A stretch of DNA of 64,000 bases from Rhizobium sp. CCGE 510 (lineage in GTDB: Bacteria; Pseudomonadota; Alphaproteobacteria; Rhizobiales; Rhizobiaceae). This document shows, piece after piece, positions 34,501 to 43,022 of the stretch. The stretch lies in NCBI RefSeq assembly GCF_000292525.1, contig NZ_AEYF01000045.1:310001-374000 (forward strand). The letters run 5' to 3'. Positions within the stretch are counted from its first letter, which is position 1; every line of letters starts with the position of its first letter. The position numbers and the translations under genes are program-made. The notes under the pieces are model-generated. The model did no database searches and was not told the origin of the DNA. It was given only the letters and a program-made list of their open reading frames with translations.

Positions 34501-34737
34501 CGCCAGCCGATGGCGATCGTGGTGATCGGCGGCGTGGCGATGTCGACGCTGCTCAGCCTCATCGTCATCCCCGTCATCTTCACCTTCGTCGATGATCTGG
34601 AACAGGTCCTCAAACGGCTGCTGCACCGGATCGGGCTGGCCCAGGACATCGCCGGAGATAAACCGCATGCGTCCAACGATCACGCGGCGATCGATTTCCA
34701 ACCCGAGCAGTCAAGGCGAGGGCAAGGTCAGCGATGA
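31585..34737 (+). CDS. RND efflux pump inner-membrane transporter
   Basis: A 1050-residue HAE1-type RND transporter. The N-terminus NFSAWSIRNPVPAILLFVML is the first membrane helix; two large periplasmic loops each follow a first helix, and the 12-helix layout is complete. Family motifs include VVGILVDDAIVEIENI (charged helix 4 residues that carry protons), PTAFMSGIPGLIFRQFG and the second-half GVVTKNSILLIEYA and KRARPIVMTTIAMACGMLPAAL. It uses the proton gradient to expel amphipathic toxic compounds. With the adaptor it forms a two-gene operon; the outer-membrane partner is probably the gene at 26732. Confidence 0.95.
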   Translation: MNFSAWSIRNPVPAILLFVMLTVGGLLAFKQLPIQNFPDMDLPTINVTATLDGAAPTQLETEVARKIEDSLAALSYLDHITTTITDGTVSTKVSFKLEKDSETALNEVRNAVDSVKGDLPAQIETPSVSKVTVQSSALVTYAIRSTALNETELSWFVDNDLTKALLSVSGVGQVNRIGGIDREVHVDLDPATMASLGVTAATVSSQLKAVQTDISGGLGEIGGTRQTLRTLGALPSVEALKGLKISLANGQQVRLDDVASITDSFAERSSMAYLDGKPVIAVEIKRSNGFSDSGVAADVDKAIKQFATKHSNVQIDEAYSTIGPIIGNYDGSMHMLYEGAILAIIVVWLFLRDWRATILSAVALPLSVIPTFLVMYFAGFSLNIVTLLALSLVVGILVDDAIVEIENIARHLQMGKRPVDAALEAADEIGLAVIATTFTLVSVFLPTAFMSGIPGLIFRQFGITAAVAVLASLVVARLLTPMMAGYFMKAHPTEEKDGRIMRAYIAIVKAAMNRRKTTVAVTAIVVALSLSTIPLLKSGFLPASDDARTQVTLTMQPGATIEQTDATARKAADIIGKLPDVTHVFSAVGSTSSGGGPDASTTSDVGSATIVAVLPPIDERNRKQSEIENDIRQALSVLPGVRVEVGGGGNGTKLEITLAGDDANVLDSASTALEEQLRSLQGIGAVTSTAARQAPEIQITPDFARSAALGVTSSAVAEAVRVATNGEYSSDLPKLNLPQRQIPIVVRFSPETRTNLDDIKNMRVAGTNGNVDLGSIADVRIGGSPSEIDRIDRMRNVILSVELNGRILGDVNREALALPALRHLPSGVTLVNQGELQRSSELFQSFALAMAIGVFCIYAVLVLLFHDFLQPLTLLMALPLSLGGALVPLVLTGTSFSMPVVIGLLMLMGVVTKNSILLIEYAIMSRQRGMARFDALVDACHKRARPIVMTTIAMACGMLPAALSLMGGDSSFRQPMAIVVIGGVAMSTLLSLIVIPVIFTFVDDLEQVLKRLLHRIGLAQDIAGDKPHASNDHAAIDFQPEQSRRGQGQR

Positions 34738-34819
34738 CCCACCAAACAACGGCCGGTGACGGCAACCTCTTCGGCCGCGTTCCTCTTCCCCGGAACAAGG
34801 CCGCGGGACGTATTCCCCC

Positions 34820-34842
34820 GCAGGCGGCCTCAAGCCGCCTGC
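34820..34842. terminator. Hairpin between convergent genes
   Basis: A perfect 9-bp GC stem (34820-34828 with 34834-34842) and a 5-base loop lie between the convergent pump and enolase-superfamily genes. No T-run follows on either strand, so it may end transcription weakly in both directions. Confidence 0.55.
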
Positions 34843-34850
34843 GCGTCCTG

Positions 34851-36278
34851 CTATTCGTCGGATAGCGGCTTCATCGCTTCGAAATCGGGCAAGGCGCCGC
34901 TGGCATAGCCGATTGTCCCGAGCGAACCGATGGCAATCCGACCTTCTCGAATCGACAGCAACGGTCCGTCGGCGCCCTGCCCGTAGAGATCGGCATGGGC
35001 CGCGGCAAAGCGCGCTTTCTCCGCCTGCGGTGCCGCTTGCATGCCGGCCACATAGTGATGACCGTTGCGCTCGACGTGGGAGAGACCGAGAAGCGAGACC
35101 AGCGCCAGATCCTGCTGCACGGCAAGCCCGGCTTGGCACGTCAGATCCTCGCCCGAGAGGAACAACCCAGGCACCGTTCCTGTTTTGATGCGGATCGCCT
35201 TCAGCAGCGAACGGTAAATGCCCTTGCAGGTTTTCGAGGAGACCCCGGTATAGCCGAGCGCCCGGGCGCGGGCAAAGGCGCCATCGCCATCGTCGCTCTC
35301 GTCGATCAGGAACGGCGATTGCGCCACCAGATCCCCGAGCGGCGTTTCCATAGTGATCTCGCGCGAGAACGGCTGCTCGACAAAGGCAATGGCGGCGCGC
35401 AGCCTGGCCAGCTGGGGCATGGCCTCGATTTGCGCCAGCAAGGCGCCGAGCTGTTCGGCGGCGCCGAATTGTTCGTTGCCGTCGACCGTCACCCGGTAGT
35501 CGGGCAGGCGATCCAGCACGGCGGCAATCCGCGCCAGGCGGTCGATATCGGCATCGATCGTGCCCGAAAGCTTGATCTTGAACCAGCGATTGCCGTAGCG
35601 CGCGATCACCGCTTCGAGGCTCTGCGGCAGGCCGTCATCGACGGGATCGACAATCTCGCCCTCGGTGATCGGATCGAGAAGCCCGATCGTATGCCGGGCC
35701 GAGATCGAGCCGGCTGGGCGAAGGCCGGCAAGCACCGCAGAGGCGGCGTCGGCGTCGATGTCGCCCGGCAACAAGGGGCCGCCGATTCCGACGAGGTTTT
35801 GGCGCACCGCATCGAAAAAGGAAATGCCGGCAAGACGGCAATAGGCATCGAGTGCTGCGCGAGCGATAAGCGAAGGTCCGAAACCGGCGGCCAAAGGATT
35901 TCCGGGCAGGCGCCGCACGGTTTCCATCTCGTTCAGCCTTGCGGCGGCAAACAAGGTTGTCGGCGCGGAGGCCTCGAGCGACGCAGCCGCTGCGGTGCGG
36001 ATCGAGCCGCGCAATTGATCGACATTCTGCGCCGGTGTCAGCGCCGGATTTTTGTCGAACCATTTCGGCACCATCATTTCGGCGGCAGCGCCGATGGCAG
36101 TTTTCCCCTCTTCATTCTCGACGCGCACCCTGAGAAAGGCCTGCGGCGCCTTTTCGAGCGTCGCCGCGCCGAAGCGGAATGGCAGGCGCAGGTTGATGTC
36201 GCGCTCGAAAGCGTCGATCTCGACGATCCTGACGCGCGGCGCCTTCACCGAACCTCCCGTGTTTCTGTCCATGCTCAT
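34851..36278 (-). CDS. Enolase superfamily protein (mandelate racemase-like)
   Basis: A 475-residue enolase-superfamily enzyme. The capping domain is followed by a barrel with the expected residues: KIKLSG (lysine of the KxK motif), VTVDGNEQF (metal-binding aspartate), AFVEQPF (glutamate), FLIDESDDGD (third ligand) and GVSSKTCKG (opposite-face lysine). Such enzymes remove a proton next to a carboxylate and dehydrate or racemise sugar acids. It is about 60-100 residues longer than typical acid-sugar dehydratases. It ends the sugar operon and overlaps the hydroxyacid dehydrogenase stop, so an acid-sugar or hydroxyacid substrate is likely (inference). Confidence 0.85.
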   Translation of the reverse strand: MSMDRNTGGSVKAPRVRIVEIDAFERDINLRLPFRFGAATLEKAPQAFLRVRVENEEGKTAIGAAAEMMVPKWFDKNPALTPAQNVDQLRGSIRTAAAASLEASAPTTLFAAARLNEMETVRRLPGNPLAAGFGPSLIARAALDAYCRLAGISFFDAVRQNLVGIGGPLLPGDIDADAASAVLAGLRPAGSISARHTIGLLDPITEGEIVDPVDDGLPQSLEAVIARYGNRWFKIKLSGTIDADIDRLARIAAVLDRLPDYRVTVDGNEQFGAAEQLGALLAQIEAMPQLARLRAAIAFVEQPFSREITMETPLGDLVAQSPFLIDESDDGDGAFARARALGYTGVSSKTCKGIYRSLLKAIRIKTGTVPGLFLSGEDLTCQAGLAVQQDLALVSLLGLSHVERNGHHYVAGMQAAPQAEKARFAAAHADLYGQGADGPLLSIREGRIAIGSLGTIGYASGALPDFEAMKPLSDE

Positions 36279-37291
36279 GCCATCCGGTCGAGCATGGCGC
36301 GCGACACTTCGTGGTGAAGCGGTTCACGGCGGAGCAGCCGGCCTATCTCATCGACCATGGCCTGCCCCTGGGCGAGATGCGCCTCTTCGGTGTGGCCGGC
36401 GGCATGGGGTGAAATGGTGACATTGGTAAGCTGGGGGTCGCGGAACGGGCTATCCACAGCCAGCGGTTCATTGTCGAAAACATCGAGAGCTGCCTCGATG
36501 CGGCCGGACCGAATCTCGGCGAGCAGTGCCGCCTCATCGACCAGCTCTGCGCGCGCCGTGTTGATGAATAGCGCACCGGGGCGCAGCAGCGCCAGTTCGC
36601 GGACGCCGATCATCCGACGGGTTTCGGGCAGCACGGGCGCATGCAGCGAAATTACATCGCTTTGCTCAAGCATTTCATCCAATCCGGCCCTGACGACGCC
36701 GAGTGCGGCAGCCTCGCGGTCGTCAAGATAGGGGTCGACGACCAGCACCCGGCAGCCGAATGGAACGAGCAGGCGCATCACCGCCCGGCCGACATATCCG
36801 GCGCCGACGATGCCGACCGTTCTGGCGCCGAGCAATCTTTGCGGCACGGCGGCGCGAACGTCGAGCCACTCCCCGCCGCCACGCAATGCATGATGCAGCC
36901 GATGAATACCGCGCATGGCGAGAAGCGCTTCGGCAACGACAAATTCGGCAACCGAGGCGGCAATTTTCGAGGCGGCATGGCTGACGCGAAGGCCGTCATC
37001 GAACAGCCGCGCCGGGATCAGCGTGCGGATGCTGCCTGCCGAATGGGCCACGAGGACAAGTTGCGGATGGCGCTGCCGCGCGGCGGGATCGAAGGGCGGC
37101 GTACCCCATCCGGTCAGGCAGGCCGTCGCCCCTTGCAGCAGTTGGCCGACATCGCCTGTATCGATCGTGGCACCGGCCGGCCAGCGCACCGCGCCAAGGG
37201 CGTTCAACTGGGCAATCGCCGCATCGTCCAGCATCATCCGGCGGGTCTTTTCGGTCAAAAGGACGGCGATGACGGGAGCCTGTTTGTTCAT
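36275..37291 (-). CDS. D-2-hydroxyacid dehydrogenase
   Basis: A 338-residue NAD-dependent dehydrogenase of the D-isomer 2-hydroxyacid family. The NAD loop is GIVGAGYVGRAVMRLL, and the catalytic arginine, glutamate and histidine lie in NTARAELVDEAALL, DVFDNEPL and SPHAAGHTEEAHL. Upstream in-frame starts overlap the isomerase gene; the ATG at 37291 gives MNKQAPVIAVL. It probably reduces a 2-oxoacid or oxidises a sugar-derived hydroxyacid in the same pathway as the neighbouring enolase-superfamily enzyme. Start and stop overlap or nearly touch those of neighbours, so it is co-transcribed. Confidence 0.92.
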   Translation of the reverse strand: MNKQAPVIAVLLTEKTRRMMLDDAAIAQLNALGAVRWPAGATIDTGDVGQLLQGATACLTGWGTPPFDPAARQRHPQLVLVAHSAGSIRTLIPARLFDDGLRVSHAASKIAASVAEFVVAEALLAMRGIHRLHHALRGGGEWLDVRAAVPQRLLGARTVGIVGAGYVGRAVMRLLVPFGCRVLVVDPYLDDREAAALGVVRAGLDEMLEQSDVISLHAPVLPETRRMIGVRELALLRPGALFINTARAELVDEAALLAEIRSGRIEAALDVFDNEPLAVDSPFRDPQLTNVTISPHAAGHTEEAHLAQGQAMVDEIGRLLRREPLHHEVSRAMLDRMA

Positions 37292-37295
37292 GCTT

Positions 37296-38114
37296 CTATT
37301 CTTTCGCTGCGGCGACGAGGCGCCTGAGATGGGCAAGATCGGCGCGGGCCTTGTCGAGCGCCTGTTCCCGTGGAACCCGGTATTGGGAATGCATCGAGAG
37401 CACGCCGGCAAATCCGGTGGTCACCAGATGCGGGATGATGTCGTTCCAGGGGACCATACCGTCATCGAGCCCATACCAATCCGAGTGCCAGGCACGTTGG
37501 CTGTCGGCTCCGTAAGCGCCGGGAAACCAGCCGCAGTTCTTGACGCCCATGCAGCAGAACCACGGATCCAGAAGATCGAGGGTCAGACGCCAGTCCTCCG
37601 TTCCCTCGCGAATGAACTGATTGGCCGGGTCGGGATAGGCGCCGATCCTGGTAGGGTCGCGACCGGCCAGCAATTGCATCGCCAGCGCGCCCGAGGCGTG
37701 CAGCGTCCCGCCGTGAAGCTGGACCGTCAGCTTGACACCGAATTGATTTGCCAGGCGCTCGAAGCCGTCGAGATCACGCCGCGCCGCATCGACCTGCACC
37801 TGCCAGCGCCGCGACGGATCATAACGCCAGAAGCCAAGCCGGACCTGGCCAATGCCGGCCTCGGCGCAACAGGAAAGAAGCCGGGACGCGGCATCGTCGG
37901 GCCGTGTGGCGTCGATCGACGCCATCGGCGTGCGCAGGCCGGACGCGGCAAAGAGCTTGACGGCCTTGATGATCGCCTCCGGCCGGTCGGGGCAAACGGT
38001 GTGGCCATCGCGGACGAGGAGATCGGCACAGTCGAACCCTAGCTCCGCAGTGATCTCCGCCGCCGTCTCCAGCGGCAGGCCTTCCAGGGTTTTGGTGAAA
38101 TAGGCGATATCCAT
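37296..38114 (-). CDS. Sugar phosphate isomerase/epimerase-like TIM barrel
   Basis: A 272-residue AP endonuclease 2-like TIM barrel. Barrel segments include AELGFDCADLLVRDGHTVCP, TPMASIDATRPD, VRLGFWRYDPSRRWQ, LTVQLHGGTLH and VLSMHSQYRV. Most metal-ligand positions carry histidine or acidic residues, but the glutamate usual in strand 5 is a glutamine (TVQLHGG), so activity may differ from classic isomerases. It lies between a GH39-like hydrolase and a hydroxyacid dehydrogenase in the sugar operon. Confidence 0.75.
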   Translation of the reverse strand: MDIAYFTKTLEGLPLETAAEITAELGFDCADLLVRDGHTVCPDRPEAIIKAVKLFAASGLRTPMASIDATRPDDAASRLLSCCAEAGIGQVRLGFWRYDPSRRWQVQVDAARRDLDGFERLANQFGVKLTVQLHGGTLHASGALAMQLLAGRDPTRIGAYPDPANQFIREGTEDWRLTLDLLDPWFCCMGVKNCGWFPGAYGADSQRAWHSDWYGLDDGMVPWNDIIPHLVTTGFAGVLSMHSQYRVPREQALDKARADLAHLRRLVAAAKE

Positions 38115-38145
38115 GGATCAGATCCCAGACCGAAAGGCGCGCTGT

Positions 38146-40011
38146 TCAAGCGCGAGAGATACAAAGTTCGCTGCGGCGGCCGAATGCATCACGGGCGCAC
38201 ACCGCATAGCGTGCGCCTTCCGGCGGCGACATGTGCAGGAATGCCGTCGAGATCAGCGGCGCGGGACTGACCCTTTCAAAAGCCGCGCCGTCGGTACTGA
38301 CCAGGACATCGTAGAAGACGGCGGGGCTGGTATCGCCGGCGGCCCAGAACAGCATGCGCTCCTCCCGGCCACCGAGACCGAGGTAGCGCTCGACGACGAG
38401 ACCCGTGGGTGCGGCCGGGGGCGCGCCGATGTCGGGAACGACAAGCACCTGCGTCAGCGATGGCAACGGCACGTCGAGATTGACGCTGATCCGGCCTTCG
38501 TCGCATTCGAAGGTGCTGATCGGATGCAGCAAGGCGGGCTCCTGGGCGCGGCGCAGTTCGGCAAACTGCGCCTGCGTCGGCTGAGGCGGCGCGCAGACTG
38601 GTTCAAAAGGCCCTCGTGGATTGCTTTCGTCGCGCTGAGCCTCCCAGACCTCCATTGGATTGGTGAATTCCTCATCGATGCGCAGCAGGCACAGCGCGTG
38701 GCGGCCGGGAACCAGCCCGTTCACCTCGAGGCGCACAGCGGTCCGGCCTGAACGGTTGATGGCATCGACGCTATGGATGAGGCTGATGGAGACACCGCCG
38801 CCCAGCAGCCGCGTCGGCAGGATCGCCAGGCCGTCCTGGTCGGGAGCAAGCGGCGGTTCGGCGGTCACCTTGCAGACGGTATCTCCAAGAGTTGCCAGCA
38901 GTTCCATCGAGGTGAGGCCGGGCTTCTTGATGATGTCGAACGGTGGCGCGGCATCGATGTCGGTGACCAGCGTATCGAGATTGGTCTTGTGCTCCCATTG
39001 CGCCTTGGTGAAATTGCGCGAGCCGAAATAGGCAAAGATCGTGCGCTGGCTCCAGCCGCCGATGAAGGCGTGGTCATTGCTGAGGAAGGTAAAATCAGCC
39101 GCTTTCGGGGCGATGATCCGCCGGTCGTGCTGTTCGATGATGCGGGCGATGATCCCGGCATAGTAAGCCTTGCCGTGCCAGCTGTGATGATCGCTCCAAC
39201 CGAGCTGCGGATCGCATTCGTCGTTGACTATCGGCAGGCCGGCAAGCCGCGGATGGTGCTCCTTGAGATAGTCGACGACGAGAAGCGTCCGATCGACGAT
39301 GGCGTTGGTATTCGGGGTCAGGTCGTCCTTGCTGCCATTGACGCCCTTTTCGTGGACAGAGATGTAGTCGATGCGCGGCGGACCGTCGCCGCCCAGGCAG
39401 CTCGTGCCGCTGTCGCAATGGGCCGTGAGGGCGCGAAAGATCGGCGAGAGGGTGCGGGCAGTGCCGGGCCCGCCCATCGGCAGGTTCGGGTCGATGGCGT
39501 CGAGCCCGGCGACGCAGGCGTCGTAATAGTTGGTGTAGCCCTTGATCCCGTAAGTCCACCAGCCGGAATCGGCCTCGTTCGTCGTTTCGAAATACCATTT
39601 GCGCAATTCGTCCATGCCGTAGCGCGCGCCATAGCGGTCGACCGTCGTCGTCACGAGGTCCCGCCAGCGCTTGACCTGATCCATATCCTCATAATCGGTG
39701 AACAGACCCGACGGATTACCCATCAGCTCGAAAAACGGCTTCAGCCGATGTTCGATCACCACGTCGAGCGCGCGGTCGAGCAGGGACCAGTCATAGCCGC
39801 CCCCGCCCTTCGCACTCAGCAGATTATAGAGATAATGCACACGCAGGAACTTGATGCCCTCATTCGGCAGGCCGCCGATATAGGCGAGCATCTGGCGCAT
39901 CTCGGGCTCCAGCAGCAGTTCCGCCGGCGAAAAGCCGGTGCCGCGCCAGAACCGGTTGAACGGGCGTAGCGCTTCACTGGCGTCGACATTTATTCGCGTA
40001 CGATCACGCAT
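38146..40011 (-). CDS. GH39-like glycoside hydrolase
   Basis: A 621-residue protein resembling GH39 enzymes (beta-xylosidases and alpha-L-iduronidases). The barrel starts FNRFWRGTGFSPAELLLEPEMRQ and contains LRVHYLYNLL, the acid/base region YFETTNEADSGWW (Asn-Glu pair), YISVHEKGVNG and a candidate nucleophile in IVNDECDPQLGWSDHHSW. A C-terminal beta-sandwich and a fibronectin-like end (VFYDVLVSTDGAAFERV) follow. No signal peptide, so it would act in the cytoplasm on imported oligosaccharides. GAGGAGAG supports the ATG at 40011; the longer form lacks this. Substrate unknown. Confidence 0.82.
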   Translation of the reverse strand: MRDRTRINVDASEALRPFNRFWRGTGFSPAELLLEPEMRQMLAYIGGLPNEGIKFLRVHYLYNLLSAKGGGGYDWSLLDRALDVVIEHRLKPFFELMGNPSGLFTDYEDMDQVKRWRDLVTTTVDRYGARYGMDELRKWYFETTNEADSGWWTYGIKGYTNYYDACVAGLDAIDPNLPMGGPGTARTLSPIFRALTAHCDSGTSCLGGDGPPRIDYISVHEKGVNGSKDDLTPNTNAIVDRTLLVVDYLKEHHPRLAGLPIVNDECDPQLGWSDHHSWHGKAYYAGIIARIIEQHDRRIIAPKAADFTFLSNDHAFIGGWSQRTIFAYFGSRNFTKAQWEHKTNLDTLVTDIDAAPPFDIIKKPGLTSMELLATLGDTVCKVTAEPPLAPDQDGLAILPTRLLGGGVSISLIHSVDAINRSGRTAVRLEVNGLVPGRHALCLLRIDEEFTNPMEVWEAQRDESNPRGPFEPVCAPPQPTQAQFAELRRAQEPALLHPISTFECDEGRISVNLDVPLPSLTQVLVVPDIGAPPAAPTGLVVERYLGLGGREERMLFWAAGDTSPAVFYDVLVSTDGAAFERVSPAPLISTAFLHMSPPEGARYAVCARDAFGRRSELCISRA

Positions 40012-40081
40012 GGGGTCGTCTCTCCTCGGGCGGAAGTCTGGCGGTGCGCCACAATGCCGGCACACGACGCCAGGAGCGGGA

Positions 40082-40915
40082 TTATTTGAATTTGTCGCGC
40101 ATCGCGTCGATACCGGGGATGGTCTTCGTCAGATGCTGATGGGCGGGATCGAAGCGCTGGATCAGCCCGCGGCGATGCTTGCCGACTAGGATGGTGAAGA
40201 TGTAGCCGCGATGGCCTGGCGACGTGACGGTCGGGTGGTAACCGCGATCGACCAGGACGGTATCGCCGTTGCGGGTCATGAGGATTTTGACCGGACCGTC
40301 GTCGTCATAGGTGATCTGGCTGCCGAAGCCGGTCTCGGGCTGGAAGCGGTAGTGATAGAGTTCTTCGTGCAGGGTCTCGGCATCGCCGTCTTCGGTATCG
40401 TGCTTGTGGGGCGGATAGCCGGACCAGCAGCCCTCGCCGGCATAGAGTTCGCTCACCAGCAGGTTGCCGCAGCGGCCGTTCTGCCGTTGGCCGAGCAGGT
40501 GGACGATCCGCCGTTGGCTATGCGTGTCGGGCGAGCCGACATTGACCGCGTCGACCTCCTCGGGCGTGACCCGGAACGGGGCGTAGCGCGTGTCGCAGAG
40601 ACCGCCGGCGATGGCGACTTCCGCCGGGCCGCCACGGGCCGATATCCGGACATTGGCGTCGACGGGCGCATACACCGCGTCCGCATCGCCTCTCCAGATA
40701 TCGGCTCGCCGGCCCACAGCTTCGAACGTGATCTCATCCACCTCGATATCCACCTGCCCCGACAGCACGACGTAGAGGCTTTCGTGCAAGGGCAGCCGCC
40801 GCGTGTCCCGACCATCGGCCGGAAGCGCGACGAGATCGAAGTAAATGAGATCGAGCGTCCTGGAGGAGGTATCCACAATGGGACGCTGCTCGGAGCGTGG
40901 AATGAATTCGGGCAT
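40082..40915 (-). CDS. IolB/KduI-like 5-deoxy-glucuronate isomerase family protein
   Basis: A 277-residue double cupin. The metal site is plain: SGYPPHKHDTEDGDAETLHEELYHYRFQ supplies histidines and a glutamate (cited here as PPHKHD and HEELYHYRF), and GYHPTVTSPGHRGYIF gives the late histidine region. IolB converts 5-deoxy-glucuronate in inositol breakdown, but no other iol genes are nearby, so a related uronate-type substrate is more likely. The ATG at 40915 overlaps the preceding transporter gene's stop. Longer in-frame forms would lie inside that gene. Confidence 0.85.
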   Translation of the reverse strand: MPEFIPRSEQRPIVDTSSRTLDLIYFDLVALPADGRDTRRLPLHESLYVVLSGQVDIEVDEITFEAVGRRADIWRGDADAVYAPVDANVRISARGGPAEVAIAGGLCDTRYAPFRVTPEEVDAVNVGSPDTHSQRRIVHLLGQRQNGRCGNLLVSELYAGEGCWSGYPPHKHDTEDGDAETLHEELYHYRFQPETGFGSQITYDDDGPVKILMTRNGDTVLVDRGYHPTVTSPGHRGYIFTILVGKHRRGLIQRFDPAHQHLTKTIPGIDAMRDKFK

Positions 40916-41976
40916 CAATTGAACTCCGGAACGGTACGATCGGCGAAAGGATTGAGGGTCAGGGATTCGGCGTGGTGACAGGCAACTTCGTGCCCATCGA
41001 CGGTGACGGTGCGCAACGCCGGCAGCTCCTGCCTGCAAAGCTCGGTGGCGTAGCGGCAACGTGGATGAAAGGCACAGCCGGGCGGCGCATGCGCGGGGTC
41101 GGCAACCTCGCCCGCCAGCCGGATGCGCCGGCCGTGGCGGCGCATCCTCGGATCGGCGATCGGCACCGCCGAGAGCAGCGCTTCGGTGTAGGGGTGAAGC
41201 GGGCGCGAGAAGATCTGCTCCGTCGGCGCCTTTTCGACGACCCGGCCGACATACATGACGGCGATATTGTCGGAGATATGCCGGACAACCGAGAGGTCGT
41301 GGGCGACGAACAGATAGGTCAGACCGAACTGTTCCTGCAGGTCCTGCAGCAGGTTGATGGTTTGCGCCTGGACGCTGACATCGAGCGCCGAAACCGCCTC
41401 GTCGGCGATCACCAGGCGCGGATTGGAGGCCAGAGCCCGGGCGATGCCGATGCGCTGGCGTTCGCCGCCGGAGAAAGCGTGCGGATAGCGGCGCATATAT
41501 TCAGGCCGCAGACCGACGCTCTGCATCAGCTCGGCGACCCGGTGCTCGAGTTCCCGGCCCTTGGCGATGCCGTTGACACCAAGTACTTCGCCGATGATGT
41601 CGATCACGGGAAGGCGCGGATTGAGCGAGGATTGCGGATCCTGAAACACAATGCGCAGGTCCCGATGGATTTCCTTGAGGGCGGGGCCTGACAGTGCCGC
41701 GAGATCCACCGTGCCGCCGCTGCGGTCGCGATAACGGATTTCTCCGCTGGTCGGCCGATAGATGCGCAGCACGGTGCGGGCAAGCGTGGACTTGCCGCAG
41801 CCGGATTCCCCGACAATGCCGAGCGTCTCGCCGTCTTGGACGCGAAGCGAAACGCCGTCGACCGCCTTGACATGCCCGACCACCTGCCGGAATGCCCCCT
41901 TGCGGATGGGAAAATGCATCCTGAGATTGTTCAGTTCGAGCAACGGGCTTGGCTGCGTCATGGGATCGGTCATCAT
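40915..41976 (-). CDS. Oligopeptide/oligosaccharide ABC transporter ATPase (OppF-like)
   Basis: A 353-residue ATP-binding subunit. Walker A is GESGCGKSTLAR, signature AFSGGERQRIGIARAL, Walker B LVIADEAVSALDV, and the OppF-type C-terminus ends with a cysteine-containing segment (PPGCAFHPRCRYATELC), which in the family may bind an iron-sulfur cluster. Two adjacent ATGs are possible starts; both overlap the OppD-like stop. It energises import by the membrane and binding proteins encoded upstream in the operon. Confidence 0.94.
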   Translation of the reverse strand: MMTDPMTQPSPLLELNNLRMHFPIRKGAFRQVVGHVKAVDGVSLRVQDGETLGIVGESGCGKSTLARTVLRIYRPTSGEIRYRDRSGGTVDLAALSGPALKEIHRDLRIVFQDPQSSLNPRLPVIDIIGEVLGVNGIAKGRELEHRVAELMQSVGLRPEYMRRYPHAFSGGERQRIGIARALASNPRLVIADEAVSALDVSVQAQTINLLQDLQEQFGLTYLFVAHDLSVVRHISDNIAVMYVGRVVEKAPTEQIFSRPLHPYTEALLSAVPIADPRMRRHGRRIRLAGEVADPAHAPPGCAFHPRCRYATELCRQELPALRTVTVDGHEVACHHAESLTLNPFADRTVPEFN

Positions 41977-43022
41977 TGTCTTCCCTCGTAAAGCAGGCAG
42001 CTGGCGACGTGCCCGTCACCGATGACGACGGATCCGGGGTCCTTCCGATCACAGAGACCCGCCCTCGCGTCTCTGCATCGGGGATGAAAGCTGCAGCCTT
42101 CGGGCCTATGGAAACGCGAGGGCACCATGCCGTCGATGGTCGCGAGCCGTTCGCTCGGTCGCCCGTGCATGCGCGGCACCGATTGCAGCAGCGCCTTGGT
42201 GTAGGGATGGACCGGCGCGTGGAAAATCGTGTCGACATCGCCCGCCTCCACGACCCGGCCGACATACATGACGACGACCTCGTCGGCGATCTCGGCCACC
42301 ACGCCGAGATCATGAGTCACGAACAGCACAGAGAGCCCGAATTCGGCCTGCAGCGAGGCAAGCAGGTCGAGGATATTGGCCTGGGTGGTCACATCGAGCG
42401 CCGTGGTCGGCTCGTCGGCAATCAAGAGCTTGGGGCGACAGGCAAGCGCCAGCGCAATGCAGACGCGCTGGCGCATGCCGCCGGAAAACTGGAACGCGTA
42501 GCTTTCCATCCGCTCGGCCGGCCGGGGAATGCCTACCAGCGCCAGCGTCTCGATGGCATGTTCGCGCGCCTCCTTCTTTCCCATCTTCAGATGCAGGCGG
42601 ATCACCTCCACCATCTGGTTGCCGATCGTATGGACAGGTGACAGGGCTGCCATCGGCTCCTGGCTGATCAGGCCGATCTGGGCGCCGCGGATTGCCCGCA
42701 TGTCGCGGCCGCGCGGATCGAGCGACGCGAGATCAATGGCGGGTGCGGCCGGATCGGGCCGGTAGCGGATTGCGCCCGAGACGATCCGCCCGCCGCGGGG
42801 AACCTGGTTGAGGATCGAGCGGCCGGTAATGCTCTTGCCCGAACCGGATTCGCCGACGACACAGACCGTCTTGCCGCGGGGGATGGAAAAGGAAACACCG
42901 TCGACAGCCCGCACCGTGCCCGCACCGCCGAAGAAGTGGGTCCTGAGGTCGTCGACCTCGATCAGCGCGTCGCGATCGGCGTGCCCACCGCCGGCCGCGG
43001 CGAAATTGGAATTAGTATTCAT
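41973..43022 (-). CDS. Oligopeptide/oligosaccharide ABC transporter ATPase (OppD-like)
   Basis: A 349-residue ATP-binding subunit. Walker A GESGSGKSITGRS, signature QFSGGMRQRVCIALAL, Walker B LLIADEPTTALDV and the C-terminal cysteine region (CSFHPRCRDARAGLC). The ATG at 43022 overlaps the permease stop by 11 bases; a longer start at 43052 would overlap by 41 bases and is less likely, though no start has a clear ribosome-binding site. It pairs with the OppF-like ATPase just downstream. Confidence 0.92.
   Translation of the reverse strand: MNTNSNFAAAGGGHADRDALIEVDDLRTHFFGGAGTVRAVDGVSFSIPRGKTVCVVGESGSGKSITGRSILNQVPRGGRIVSGAIRYRPDPAAPAIDLASLDPRGRDMRAIRGAQIGLISQEPMAALSPVHTIGNQMVEVIRLHLKMGKKEAREHAIETLALVGIPRPAERMESYAFQFSGGMRQRVCIALALACRPKLLIADEPTTALDVTTQANILDLLASLQAEFGLSVLFVTHDLGVVAEIADEVVVMYVGRVVEAGDVDTIFHAPVHPYTKALLQSVPRMHGRPSERLATIDGMVPSRFHRPEGCSFHPRCRDARAGLCDRKDPGSVVIGDGHVASCLLYEGRQ

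Noticed and set aside
34738..34850. Possible small gene between the RND pump and the enolase-superfamily gene
   Set aside because: The stretch is dominated by the hairpin at 34820-34842 and has no frame with protein character.
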